NCBI GenBank assembly: GCA_040755055.1
Contig: JBFMBS010000017.1
Location: forward strand, 25,787-89,786
DNA: 64,000 nt
Reading direction: 5' to 3'
Source of the DNA: DYJK01 sp040755055
GTDB lineage: Bacteria; Bacteroidota; Ignavibacteria; Ignavibacteriales; Melioribacteraceae
The first letter of the stretch is position 1; each line of letters starts with the position of its first letter. Positions 17,425 to 26,325 of the stretch are shown here, piece after piece. The position numbers were made by a program, and so were the translations under genes. The notes beneath the pieces are model-generated. The model ran no database searches, was not told where the DNA came from, and saw nothing but the letters and a program-made list of their open reading frames with translations.

Positions 17425-17868
17425 TCATTTAAGTAAACTCAATACCTTCATAATTATTTTTGGCGGTGGTTTCATACCAAGCTGTTCCATCAATGATAAT
17501 CTGTCGGCAACGCCCCAATGTTCTATCAGTTTTTCCTCTTTGAAACGCATAATATCAATGACGGTAATTTCATATTTTTTATTTGTAGGCGGCATAGGAC
17601 CAAACTGTTTCTTATGAGTACCTCGCCCGGTCAAACGCCCCCAGACTTTGTCTCCATCAGATACCAAATCTTCAATTGTCAAAGAAAAATCCGGGAAAGA
17701 GTTATGCAGATTGCTAATAGCTTTCTTAACTCCCTCAACATTTTGAGGTTTGATTCCATTTTGATGTTCGATAAAATCAGCCGAAGAATATTTATCAAAA
17801 ACACTCACATCGCCTTTACTGAATCCATCTTCTATTAAGATTCTAAAAAGCTGTTCATTTGTTTTCAT
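17425..17868 (-). CDS. SnoaL-like/ester-cyclase-family protein
   Basis: This 147-aa cytoplasmic protein has the SnoaL polyketide cyclase-like pattern: FDKYSSADFIEHQNG, GVKKAISNLHNSFPDFSLTIEDLVSDGDKVWGRL and IDIMRFKEEKLIEHWGVAD. Members bind or hydrolyse varied small molecules; the substrate cannot be inferred. Minus strand, between the outer membrane protein gene and the small membrane genes. Confidence 0.78.
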   Translation of the reverse strand: MKTNEQLFRILIEDGFSKGDVSVFDKYSSADFIEHQNGIKPQNVEGVKKAISNLHNSFPDFSLTIEDLVSDGDKVWGRLTGRGTHKKQFGPMPPTNKKYEITVIDIMRFKEEKLIEHWGVADRLSLMEQLGMKPPPKIIMKVLSLLK

Positions 17869-17897
17869 AATAATTTTCCTTTAATGTATTATCTTTT

Positions 17898-18899
17898 TCA
17901 ATCGAGCAATCCAACATTGGCAGACAAACCGAACTGCATATTAACTCTTGCAGTCTGCTGAATTCCGTTAACTTTTTGATAAGCCGGAATTTGAATGTAA
18001 GCATAAGCAGAGATGGCATCGGTTACCTGAATATTCGCTCCCGGGCTTACAAAAACCCAATTACCGCCAGTGTTGCCGGGCGGAACATCTGCGGGATTTA
18101 CATTGCCCACATCTGCTTTCTGCTGAAACTTACCGTTTACCTGTAAAAGCAAACTTGCACGCTGGACAAATTGATAAGCAGTTCCAACCGACACAATTAA
18201 TGTATTTCCAAAACGCCAATCATCTTTGCCCTTGCCGTTTGCCTGATATGTTGCACCAATTATAAGTGGTAGTTCACTATACAAACTGCCTGAAATTGTA
18301 GGAACGCTAATTACAGCTTGTTTGTAGTTTGCACCAACTATAATATCATACGAACCGGTTCCGGGCTGTATAGTAACTTCAGCTTCCTCACCTTCAGCAT
18401 TTTTAATATTTGTTACACCGGTTGGAAGCTTAACGCCCAGCAGAACACTTAAGTATGGTTCAAACACTGAAGACGGTAATGTTAGAGCATATTGACCACT
18501 GAGAATTAAATCACCAAGTCCATTGAAGTTCCAAGACTGCCATTTATTTTCTTCAAGATTTATATGACCGTGTTCGCGGCTAATAAACGGCAGCTCGATA
18601 TTCAATCCGGCTCTTTCTGTAATTCCATACTGAAGCTGCAGAATGTCTCTTTGATTAATAGTTTGCACCTCATCGTGTTCTTGTCCGGCTTGCCTGAATG
18701 CGCCGACGGACGACAATGAAGAACCAAGAAAAATTCTGTCCTGATTTATATATTCGCGTGCAATTGATAATTGCAACCAGCCCTCAGAAAGATAACGATG
18801 AGAATTTAACGGGCAAGTTGCCGAACCGCATCCCGCAAATGTATTGTATGACCAGCCAAATAAAATTAAAATTACTGGGATGATAATTTTACGACTCAT
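17898..18899 (-). CDS. outer-membrane protein with Cys-containing N-terminus
   Basis: This 333-aa protein has a signal peptide (IIIPVILILFGWSYNTFAG) and a mature N-terminus with CGSATCPLNSH. The rest alternates Gly/aromatic-rich beta strands (LQLQYGITERAGLNIELPF, YDIIVGANYKQ, TLIVSVGTAYQF), a predicted barrel near the transporter/MetA family. The CGSATC pair may be a thiol or metal site (inference). GAAAGGAG precedes the ATG. Likely in the outer membrane as part of the metal-response envelope set. Confidence 0.65.
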   Translation of the reverse strand: MSRKIIIPVILILFGWSYNTFAGCGSATCPLNSHRYLSEGWLQLSIAREYINQDRIFLGSSLSSVGAFRQAGQEHDEVQTINQRDILQLQYGITERAGLNIELPFISREHGHINLEENKWQSWNFNGLGDLILSGQYALTLPSSVFEPYLSVLLGVKLPTGVTNIKNAEGEEAEVTIQPGTGSYDIIVGANYKQAVISVPTISGSLYSELPLIIGATYQANGKGKDDWRFGNTLIVSVGTAYQFVQRASLLLQVNGKFQQKADVGNVNPADVPPGNTGGNWVFVSPGANIQVTDAISAYAYIQIPAYQKVNGIQQTARVNMQFGLSANVGLLD

Positions 18900-18950
18900 T
18901 ATAAGAACTCCTTTCTTATGCTTATTCTTTTATTCTACCAAACTCATAAA

Positions 18951-20009
18951 TTAGGTATCGCTTAAAGGCAAACTGAAATAGATTGATTTAATGCTGCCTT
19001 CAGTGGACTCAAATTCTAAATCTCCGCCGTGTAACTTTATAATAGACGATGCAAGTGCAAATGAATATCCCTTCTCCGGATCTGCTACCAAATCAAACAC
19101 TTCCGTTCCTTTATTTTTTTGAAATCTTTTCTTCCCGTTCAGTGTTAGAGTTATTTTAGCCGTAGAATTATTTTTTGATGTTGATACCACCAGTTCTTTA
19201 TTGCGCGTGTTCTTATCAAGAAAACTTTGTGAAACCTGCTTTACGGCAAATTCAATTTGCCTTACATCCATATAAACCGGCGGCAGTTTTTCTTCATTAA
19301 TAAAAGAAACAGTATAACCGGGATTTTCCCGTATAACTTCATTCACACATTTCTTAGCAAGATGGAAAAAATTGTATTTAGTTTTCTTTATTGGTTTTGG
19401 CGCTGCGAGGTTAGACAGATGAGATATGTGAGAACCCAAACGCTCTAATTTTTCAGACAGTAATTTTACAGTGAAAGAATTTCCATCACCGTTATTATAA
19501 ATACTTGTAAGAGATTTTGTTAATCCTTCACAAGCAGCATAATCATTTACAATATCTTTGTTGATAATATTTAAAACCGATGATACTTTTTCTAAAGCAG
19601 CCAATCGCGCTTTTTCATTCTGGACTTTTTTTAACTTATCTATCAACACCCCGGCAATTATGCCTACTGCCCAGATTAATATTAACTCTGAAATGTTTTC
19701 TGCAATATTTAACTTTGAAAAAAGACCGGCATTTATAGAATGCGGAAGATATAATATTGAAACCGCCAGAGCCAGTTTTACAGCTCCTTTTTTACCTAAG
19801 AATAAGGCAGCAATAAAAACCGGAAAGAAATAAAGCTTTGTCAGAAGCTGGTGTAAAAATTCGAGATATATTTCTTCGCTGGCAAAAGTTTCGTAGTGAA
19901 CAAAACTAATTAATACTGCTAATAAAACAGTTCCGCTTAATATCTTTCGTTTTTTATTACCTGCAACTTTGTCCAATATTTTATCGAATAACATTTTCAT
20001 AATATTCAT
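18951..20009 (-). CDS. membrane histidine-kinase-like protein, catalytically degenerate
   Basis: This 352-aa protein has about four transmembrane helices (residues ~25-125), a short coiled coil, a helical dimerisation region (ALEKVSSVLNIINKDIVND) and a HATPase-like C-terminal domain ending KGYSFALASSIIKLHGGDLEFESTEG. The helix that should carry the phospho-His has none in the usual H(E/D) context, and the Asn of the N box is not evident (FAVKQVSQSFLDK). A GYSFALASSIIKLHGG segment matches the G2 end of kinases. It may be a pseudokinase or a binding partner. No response regulator is adjacent. Confidence 0.6.
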   Translation of the reverse strand: MNIMKMLFDKILDKVAGNKKRKILSGTVLLAVLISFVHYETFASEEIYLEFLHQLLTKLYFFPVFIAALFLGKKGAVKLALAVSILYLPHSINAGLFSKLNIAENISELILIWAVGIIAGVLIDKLKKVQNEKARLAALEKVSSVLNIINKDIVNDYAACEGLTKSLTSIYNNGDGNSFTVKLLSEKLERLGSHISHLSNLAAPKPIKKTKYNFFHLAKKCVNEVIRENPGYTVSFINEEKLPPVYMDVRQIEFAVKQVSQSFLDKNTRNKELVVSTSKNNSTAKITLTLNGKKRFQKNKGTEVFDLVADPEKGYSFALASSIIKLHGGDLEFESTEGSIKSIYFSLPLSDT

Positions 20010-20031
20010 AAATTATTTTTGCTTTAACATA

Positions 20032-20493
20032 TTACTTTGCTTCCTGGTCGAATGAAATAAGAATATCTTCCTCTAATGCTTTCCCGGAAATTTCACTTAA
20101 CCGTATTGTTAATTCATATTTGCCTTTGTCTGTAAATTTATATTTATGCTCGTATTCATTTGTTAGTGAATTATAGATTAGTTCCAATCCATTTAAGTAG
20201 GGGAACTTTTCTCGCTTATATCTACGTCGACGTGGACCATATTTTTTTATATCCAGATAAGACTTTATGCCTTCTATAGGCATAGTATCAGTTTTATTAA
20301 ATAGTGAGAATGAACAAAGATATTCATTATCATCCGATACACGTGTAATCCGAACTTGCATTTTATAATTATCAACATAAAAATCCTGCACAGCGCTGTT
20401 TTTGCCTTCTTCAATTATAATTAACGGATTACATCCTGTTATAAAAAAGTATAGGAATATTATTGTTATAAAAATTTTCTTTTTCATTTTCAT
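20032..20493 (-). CDS. lipoprotein, paralogue of the one at 22 kb
   Basis: This 153-aa protein has a lipoprotein signal (IIFLYFFITGC, lipobox ITGC). The mature part (DFYVDNYKMQVRITR, DNEYLCSFSLFNK, YKFTDKGKYELTIRLSEISGKALEEDILISFDQ) is clearly paralogous to the protein at 22039-22494. Its ATG overlaps the stop of the TPR gene by 4 bp. The family is unknown to me; the two copies flank a TPR protein and a Tyr/Gly-rich lipoprotein, so the four may form one envelope unit. Confidence 0.6.
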   Translation of the reverse strand: MKMKKKIFITIIFLYFFITGCNPLIIIEEGKNSAVQDFYVDNYKMQVRITRVSDDNEYLCSFSLFNKTDTMPIEGIKSYLDIKKYGPRRRRYKREKFPYLNGLELIYNSLTNEYEHKYKFTDKGKYELTIRLSEISGKALEEDILISFDQEAK

Positions 20494-21365
20494 TTTACTT
20501 TTGCACTGAAAAAAATATTAATGTTTAACTCCAATTGAGCAGTAGGATTTTGTTGAGTTATTTTATTTGCTTCTTCAAATTCATTTTCTGCTTTCTCATT
20601 TTCACCATCAATTTTATAAAGAACTCCAAGCAGATAATGACCTTCCGGTTTAGATGAGTTTTCCGATTCATCTATCTTTGCATATTCCATTGCTTTTTCA
20701 TAGTCTTTTTTCTTAAAATACACATCAGCAAGCAGCAGTTCCATTCTATTGAAACGCAAACCAAGCGATTGCATTTTATTTATTTCTGAAATAACCTTAT
20801 CGTAATCTTTTAGAGACCAGTAAGCAATCGCCTTTCCTAAATAGCTTTCAATATCTAATTTCTCTCTGCTCAAAGCGCGGTTAAAAGATTCAATCGCTTC
20901 ATTATACTTTTCATTCTGTAGATAAATAATTCCTAATTGCCTTACAGAGTTTGGGCTTCTCGTATCAAGCTCTGCTGCTTTATTAAGATTTATAACTGCC
21001 TCATCAAGCTTTCCTATTAAACCGTAGAGAATTCCAAGATTATGAAATGCCCTTGCTCTTTGCGGATGAAACTTTACTGCATTCTTAAAATATTGCAGAG
21101 ACTTTTCCTCATCTCCAAATCGCTGATGAATCACTCCAAGATTTGTAAGCGCATCATAATCCGTGCTGTCTGTTTTAAGAATTGCTTCATAATACTTGCG
21201 AATACTTTCAATAGAATTTCCTTCGTCAGCAATTTGGTCTAAAAGATTCTCCTGTTTTGTTGTATTGTTTACAGTGCCGTCTATACTCTGCGCAGTTATC
21301 CCGGCATTAAAGACGATACAGAACCAACAAACAAAAACTATATTATTTGAGAAATATTTATTCAC
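20490..21365 (-). CDS. exported TPR-repeat protein
   Basis: This 291-aa protein starts at a GTG, has a signal peptide (IVFVCWFCIVFNAGITAQ) and about five to six tetratricopeptide repeats (DYDALTNLGVIHQRFGDEEKS, RAFHNLGILYGLIGKLDEA, SVRQLGIIYLQNEKYNEA, SYLGKAIAYWSLKDYDKV, EGHYLLGVLYKIDGENEKA). TPR proteins scaffold complexes; here it is probably periplasmic and may hold the neighbouring lipoproteins. Overlaps the downstream lipoprotein gene by 4 bp. Confidence 0.8.
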   Translation of the reverse strand: MNKYFSNNIVFVCWFCIVFNAGITAQSIDGTVNNTTKQENLLDQIADEGNSIESIRKYYEAILKTDSTDYDALTNLGVIHQRFGDEEKSLQYFKNAVKFHPQRARAFHNLGILYGLIGKLDEAVINLNKAAELDTRSPNSVRQLGIIYLQNEKYNEAIESFNRALSREKLDIESYLGKAIAYWSLKDYDKVISEINKMQSLGLRFNRMELLLADVYFKKKDYEKAMEYAKIDESENSSKPEGHYLLGVLYKIDGENEKAENEFEEANKITQQNPTAQLELNINIFFSAKVK

Positions 21366-21393
21366 AACTTTATCTCATTCAATCTTTTCCATC

Positions 21394-21960
21394 TCATCTA
21401 TGTCTTCCTGCAGAACGATGCCCGCCGGAAAATCCTCTGAATCCGTTACTACCTGAATAGTTTCCCCTGTAGCCGTGTCCGCCGAAATAACCGCGATTGT
21501 AATGACCGCCATAAGAAGGGAAGTGTGAAACAGATGGATAGTTTCTGTAATGCCCGCCGTAGTAACCAAAATAAAACGAAGAATACCACGGATAACCGTA
21601 GTAGTAACTGTATGGATAACCATAATAAGAAGAGCCGTAATAGTATCTTCTTATTTTACGTGTTGTAGGTTCGGCTGTTTTAATCATTGCATTAATGACT
21701 TTTTCGCTCACCCCGGCTTTCTTCAAGTAAACAATATCATCAGTTGTAAGCCCGAAGTATGAATACGTTGCTTTTATTTGAGATATAATTAATTCATCAC
21801 TTACGCCTTCATTGCTCAAAGTGATAACCTCATCAATAGACATTGCGCTTGAATCCGGTGGAAGCTCATCTCGTGCAAACTGAGTTTCATACATTGAATA
21901 ACATCCGGTGCTGCCTAAGGCAACTGCAACAACACCAACTAAAAAAATAATTCGTTTCAT
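21394..21960 (-). CDS. lipoprotein with Tyr/Gly-rich C-terminus
   Basis: This 188-aa protein has a lipobox (STGC), then a helical part (AMSIDEVITLSNEGVSDELIISQIK, LKKAGVSEKVINAMIK) and a low-complexity tail rich in Tyr, Gly, Ser and His (SYYGYPYSYYYGYPWYSS..., ending with Gly/His/Arg). The helical part recalls short repeats in Bacteroidota lipoproteins that suggest protein binding. AAGGAGCG lies before the ATG. The His-rich tail may bind metal (inference). Confidence 0.6.
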   Translation of the reverse strand: MKRIIFLVGVVAVALGSTGCYSMYETQFARDELPPDSSAMSIDEVITLSNEGVSDELIISQIKATYSYFGLTTDDIVYLKKAGVSEKVINAMIKTAEPTTRKIRRYYYGSSYYGYPYSYYYGYPWYSSFYFGYYGGHYRNYPSVSHFPSYGGHYNRGYFGGHGYRGNYSGSNGFRGFSGGHRSAGRHR

Positions 21961-22038
21961 AATTAACGCTCCTTTCGCTTAATGATAAACTCTTATATTA
22001 TTTCCTTTATACCTATATACCATTATACCTTTTTCTCT

Positions 22039-22494
22039 CTATAACACTTGGTCAAACGAAATAAGTAAATTTTTCTCTAATGGTTTTCCATTAATCTCAC
22101 TCAATTCAATAGTTGATTCATACTTACCTTTGCTGCTAAATTTATATCTGAAATCATAGTCATTTGAGTTCGCATCATAAATCGGCTTTAATCCGTTAAC
22201 CAATGTTTGTTTACTATGCCTGTGCTTATAATGTGTTTTCGGATTTTCCGGATACTTCTTTATTTCTATTTCTGATTTTACATCTTTAATAGATGTATTC
22301 TCATTTTTATCAAAGAACGAAATTGAATAAAGATATTCATTATCAGTTGATTCAGTAATCTGAATCCACATTTTATAGTCATCAATAAAAAATTCCTGCA
22401 GTCTGTTGTTTGAAGCTATCAAACCAAGATTTATTGTCTGCACACATCCCGCAGTAAAAACTGCCAACACTATCACTACAAAAATATTTTTCAT
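22039..22494 (-). CDS. lipoprotein, paralogue of the one at 20 kb
   Basis: This ~151-aa protein has a lipobox (FTAGC) and the same body plan as the protein at 20032-20493: FFIDDYKMWIQITE, DNEYLYSISFFDKNE, YKFSSKGKYESTIELSEINGKPLEKNLLISFDQ. I chose the ATG at 22494 because GGAG sits 5 nt upstream; upstream ATGs lack that. Likely an outer- or inner-membrane lipoprotein of the same envelope unit; function unknown. Confidence 0.6.
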   Translation of the reverse strand: MKNIFVVIVLAVFTAGCVQTINLGLIASNNRLQEFFIDDYKMWIQITESTDNEYLYSISFFDKNENTSIKDVKSEIEIKKYPENPKTHYKHRHSKQTLVNGLKPIYDANSNDYDFRYKFSSKGKYESTIELSEINGKPLEKNLLISFDQVL

Positions 22495-22534
22495 CATTAC
22501 TCCATTATTCCACGACTCCATCTTCCATTTCTTT

Positions 22535-22564
22535 AAGTCCCCCTTTGGGGGATTTAGGGGGCTT
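22535..22564 (-). repeat. intercistronic hairpin repeat abutting the PII-like gene
   Basis: On the minus strand this reads AAGCCCCCTAAATCCCCC then AAA then a paired GGGGGACTT. It begins 2 bp after the stop codon of the PII-like gene. Related units with different but matching stems occur at 23186-23219, 27580-27616 and 30357-30400. Confidence 0.65.
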
Positions 22565-22565
22565 T

Positions 22566-22901
22566 TTATATCGCACTCTCTCCTCTCTCATTCGTTCTAA
22601 TCTTTACAACGCTGCTAACTTCCGTAACAAATATTTTTCCATCGCCTGGATTCCCCGTGTGTGCATTTTCCTGAATTGTATTCACAACCTGTTCAACCAA
22701 CTCATCTTGCACAACAACTTCTATTTTATTCTTAGGCACAAACTCAAAAATACCTTCCTCATTATTTTCCTTTTTACCTTTGCTTTTGCCGAATCCTTTT
22801 GTCTCAGAAATAGTTATTCCCGGAAGCCCTTCAATTTTATGAAGGGCTGTTACTACTTTAATTAACATAAACGGTTGCACAATGGCTTTTATCTCTTTCA
22901 T
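22566..22901 (-). CDS. PII-like signal protein linked to the RND efflux pump (PII-NG type)
   Basis: This 111-aa GlnB-fold protein begins MKEIKAIVQPFMLIKVVTAL and keeps the family end (GDGKIFVTEVSSVVKIRTNERG). The T-loop (GFGKSKGKKENNEEG) lacks the uridylylated Tyr of classical GlnB/GlnK. Divergent PII proteins of this type, the PII-NG group, are known to sit beside CusA/CzcA pumps, as here (CzcA follows the zinc-ribbon gene). It may regulate the pump by binding it or a metal/nucleotide (inference). AAAGGAAA precedes the ATG. Confidence 0.82.
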   Translation of the reverse strand: MKEIKAIVQPFMLIKVVTALHKIEGLPGITISETKGFGKSKGKKENNEEGIFEFVPKNKIEVVVQDELVEQVVNTIQENAHTGNPGDGKIFVTEVSSVVKIRTNERGESAI

Positions 22902-22922
22902 AAATATTTCCTTTAACTTTGT

Positions 22923-23135
22923 TTATTGAATAGAATTTTCTTCAATTTGTTTCGGTGGACACTTAACATTTCCGTAAGAACAGAAAACGCAGCATTCACC
23001 TTCTTTTGGTTTTAATATTTTGCCGCATTGTGTGCATTCGTAAAAATGCACACAAGCGTCCATAGGCATTTCTTCTTTCTTTTCATAACCGCAATAAGGA
23101 CATTTTATTTTTGATTTTATTATTATGTTTTTCAT
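22923..23135 (-). CDS. small zinc-ribbon protein (GDCCVFCSYG family)
   Basis: This 70-aa protein holds CPYCGYEKKEEMP, then YECTQCGKILKPKEGECCVFCSYGNVKCPP. The CPxCG...CxxCG pattern is a zinc ribbon and the ECCVFCSYG tail is a conserved feature of a small family that accompanies metal-efflux operons. It has at least nine Cys and could buffer or sense thiophilic metals (inference). It lies between the RND pump and the PII-like gene on the same strand. Confidence 0.7.
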   Translation of the reverse strand: MKNIIIKSKIKCPYCGYEKKEEMPMDACVHFYECTQCGKILKPKEGECCVFCSYGNVKCPPKQIEENSIQ

Positions 23136-23185
23136 AATATAGTTCTCATCTACTATCTCTCATTTTAACTACCGAAGATAGTCCT

Positions 23186-23219
23186 AAAGTCTCCCCTTCG
23201 GGGAGATTTAGAGGGGCTT
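23186..23219 (-). repeat. hairpin repeat supplying the stop codon of the RND gene
   Basis: On the minus strand: AAGCCCCTCTAAATCTCCCC, loop GAA, then GGGGAGACTTT. The first 12 bases are the last codons and TAA stop of the RND pump gene (final residues KPL). So the repeat inserted at, and now defines, the end of the gene. Confidence 0.65.
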
Positions 23220-26200
23220 CTCTTCTTTTCTCTTCTCAAACCACATATAGAAAGTTGGCAGCACAAATAGCGTTAATATCGTTGAAGTAATAAGTCCGCC
23301 AATAACAACAGTTGCAAGTGGCCGCTGCACCTCAGCGCCGGCTCCGGTTGATATTGCCATAGGAATAAAACCAAGCGACGCAACAAGCGCGGTCATAAGC
23401 ACTGGTCGTAACCTTGTTGCAGCTCCTTCTATAACTGCTTCTTCAAGCGGCTTTCCTTCTTGTCTTAAGTGATTTATAAATGAAACCATCACAACACCAT
23501 TCAACACAGCAACGCCAAACAATGCTATGAATCCAACTCCGGCAGAAATACTAAAGTGCATTCCTCTTATCAGCAAAGAAAAAATTCCACCAACAATTGC
23601 AAAAGGAATTCCTGTATAAATCAGTAACGCATTTCTTATCGAACCAAATGAAATAAACAAAAGCAAAAAGATTAAGAAGAGAGAGAGTGGAACAACAATC
23701 ACTAATCTTTCTCGTGCGCTTGCAAGCTGCTCAAATGTTCCGCCCCATTCCAAATAATATCCTGCCGGAAGATTCACTTTATCATAAATTGTTCTTTCGG
23801 CTTCTTCAACAAAGCTTCCAATATCTCTGCCTCTTACGTTTAGTTCAACAACAATTCTTCTCTGGCTGTGTTCCCGGCTTATTTGTGCGGGACCTTCTTC
23901 AACATAAACATCAGCAACCTGGCTAAGCGGAATGCTCGAACCAGTTGGCGTTGGAATTAAAATGTTTTTTATGACATCAACATTATTTCGTGCTTCTTTT
24001 GTAAACCGAACAACCAAATCAAATCTTCTTTCGCCTTCAAACACTTCACCGGCAGATTTACCGCCAATTGCAGTTTCAATTATTTGATTAACATCTGCTA
24101 CATTTATTCCGTAACGTGCAATTTTGCCTCTGTCTATTTTTATCTGAAGCTGCGGCAGACCGGTTACCTGTTCAACTTTCACATCAGCTGCGCCTTCTAT
24201 CTTTGTTACTACTTTTGCTATTTCCTCTGCTTTTTCTTTTAGCGTTTCCAAATCCTCGCCAAAAAGTTTTATTGCAATATCTGAACGAACTCCGGCGATT
24301 AACTCAGCAACTCTTAATTGAATCGGCTGCGAAAAACTGAATACCATCCCGGGAAGTTTTGAAAGCTGCTCGCTCATTGCATTAACAAGCTCTTCTTTAT
24401 TCCGCCCGGTTGTCCATTCATCTTTTGGTTTTAGTTCAACATTGATATCGCTCATTTCAACTCCCATCGGATCCGTTCCAATTTCTGCACGTCCTGTTTT
24501 TGAAACCACATAATTCACTTCCGGGAATTTTAAAATTTCTTTTTCTATTAAAGAAGATGTATTAACAGCAGTAGTTAAAGAAATGCTCGGAAGCCGCAAT
24601 GCCTGTATTGCAATTGAACCTTCATCAAGCTGTGGTATAAATTCACTTCCTAAAAAAGGAAATATGAAAAGACTTACAACTACAAATGCGCCTGCAGCGA
24701 CTGTAACTATTATTCTTTTATGAAGAATTTTTCTTAGCAGCGGAACGTATTTCTTTTTTGTCCAAGAAATAATTGGACTTTCTTTCTCTGTTACTTTTCC
24801 TTTTCTATACATCAGTGCACTCATTACCGGTACATAAGTTAAGCTCAGAATCAAAGCGCCGATTAAAGCATACGTTACTGTATATGCCATTGGCTTAAAC
24901 ATTTTTCCTTCTATTCCGGTAAGTGTCATAATAGGGAAGTAAACAATGATGATAATTCCAACAGCAAACACAACCGGTCTTCCAACTTCTAAAGCAGATT
25001 CAAGTATTGTTTCTTCTGTGCTTATTCCATTTCTTCTTTCGTGAAGTTTCCTGATAGTGTTTTCCACCATTACAACAGCGCCGTCAACAATCAGTCCGAA
25101 ATCTATTGCACCAAGCGACATTAAATTTCCCGATACACCGGTTGCAACCATCATTATTACTGCAAACAACATTGAAAGCGGAATTACAGATGCAACAATA
25201 AATCCGCCGCGTAGATTATAAAGAAGAAGAACGAGAATAAGTATTACAAGAACGCCGCCTTCAATCAAATTTGTTTGAACTGTTTTTATGGTTCGATTAA
25301 CTAATTCTGCTCTATCATAAAAAGGTTCGATTGTAACTGTATCCGGTAATGCTCTTTTTACAGTTTCAATTTTTTCTTTTACTCTATCAACTACCACACG
25401 ACTGTTCTCACCTTTTAGCATCATTGTAATTCCGGCAGCAACTTCACCTTCGCCGTTCATCGTTACAGCGCCCTGCCTTATTGCTGAACCAAGCTGAACA
25501 TCTGCTACATTATGAACATAAATCGGCGTTCCGTTTTCTAATGTTTTTACAATAATATTGTTTATGTCATCAATACTTTGCACTAAGCCGGAACCACGAA
25601 CTAAATATTGTTCGTTTGCGTGTTCAATATATGCGCCGCCCGCATTGGCATTATTTTCTGTAACTGCATTGAATACATCTCTCAGCGTAAGATTGTAGCT
25701 TAAAAGTTTTTGCGGATCAATTAACACCTGGTATTGTTTTTCTAATCCGCCAAAACTGTTAACTTCATTTATTCCCGGGACTGTAAGCAATTGTCTTTTT
25801 GCAATCCAATCCTGGAGAGTTCTCATTTCCATTTGTGAAAGAGAATCTTCTTGCCCCTTTGGGAGTTGTTTGTTTTTATCTTTTGGTCTGATGATATATT
25901 GATAAATTTCACCAAGTCCCGTGCTTGTTGGTCCAAGTTCCGGTTTACCAAATTCCGGCGGAATATCTTCCATTGCTGTTTGCAGCCGTTCAAACACAAG
26001 CTGCCGTGCAAAATAAATATCCACATTATCGTGAAAGACAACTGTTACCAATGATAATCCAAATTTTGAAACAGAACGGATTTCTTCAACATCCGGTATT
26101 CCGTTCATTGCTACTTCAATTGGAAAAGTTATGTAACGCTCAACCTCAAGCGGTGCAAGAGTAGGTGAGTTAGTAAGTATCTGAACCTGAATATTTGTTA

Positions 26201-26324
26201 CGTCTGGAACTGCATCAATCGGTAAAATTCTAAAAGCAGCAATGCCGCCTGCTATAAGCAAAATAATTGCGAACAGAATCAGCAGCTTTTGCTTTAACGA
26301 AAATCTTAATATTCTTTCAATCAT
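23208..26324 (-). CDS. czcA: CzcA-type heavy-metal efflux RND pump
   Basis: This 1038-aa inner-membrane pump has the RND layout: an N-terminal helix, a large periplasmic loop (to ~335), a helix block, a second loop and a final block. The charged helix motif DFGLIVDGAVVMVEN matches the Asp/Asp/Glu proton-relay motif of divalent-cation pumps (CzcA, HME1-3), not the copper/silver form. It exchanges protons for Zn, Co, Cd or Ni. ATG 26324 is used with GGAGAGGAAG upstream; a TTG lies at 26342. It forms a pump with the adaptor and TolC protein encoded just upstream. Confidence 0.92.
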   Translation of the reverse strand: MIERILRFSLKQKLLILFAIILLIAGGIAAFRILPIDAVPDVTNIQVQILTNSPTLAPLEVERYITFPIEVAMNGIPDVEEIRSVSKFGLSLVTVVFHDNVDIYFARQLVFERLQTAMEDIPPEFGKPELGPTSTGLGEIYQYIIRPKDKNKQLPKGQEDSLSQMEMRTLQDWIAKRQLLTVPGINEVNSFGGLEKQYQVLIDPQKLLSYNLTLRDVFNAVTENNANAGGAYIEHANEQYLVRGSGLVQSIDDINNIIVKTLENGTPIYVHNVADVQLGSAIRQGAVTMNGEGEVAAGITMMLKGENSRVVVDRVKEKIETVKRALPDTVTIEPFYDRAELVNRTIKTVQTNLIEGGVLVILILVLLLYNLRGGFIVASVIPLSMLFAVIMMVATGVSGNLMSLGAIDFGLIVDGAVVMVENTIRKLHERRNGISTEETILESALEVGRPVVFAVGIIIIVYFPIMTLTGIEGKMFKPMAYTVTYALIGALILSLTYVPVMSALMYRKGKVTEKESPIISWTKKKYVPLLRKILHKRIIVTVAAGAFVVVSLFIFPFLGSEFIPQLDEGSIAIQALRLPSISLTTAVNTSSLIEKEILKFPEVNYVVSKTGRAEIGTDPMGVEMSDINVELKPKDEWTTGRNKEELVNAMSEQLSKLPGMVFSFSQPIQLRVAELIAGVRSDIAIKLFGEDLETLKEKAEEIAKVVTKIEGAADVKVEQVTGLPQLQIKIDRGKIARYGINVADVNQIIETAIGGKSAGEVFEGERRFDLVVRFTKEARNNVDVIKNILIPTPTGSSIPLSQVADVYVEEGPAQISREHSQRRIVVELNVRGRDIGSFVEEAERTIYDKVNLPAGYYLEWGGTFEQLASARERLVIVVPLSLFLIFLLLFISFGSIRNALLIYTGIPFAIVGGIFSLLIRGMHFSISAGVGFIALFGVAVLNGVVMVSFINHLRQEGKPLEEAVIEGAATRLRPVLMTALVASLGFIPMAISTGAGAEVQRPLATVVIGGLITSTILTLFVLPTFYMWFEKRKEEKPL

Positions 26325-26325
26325 A

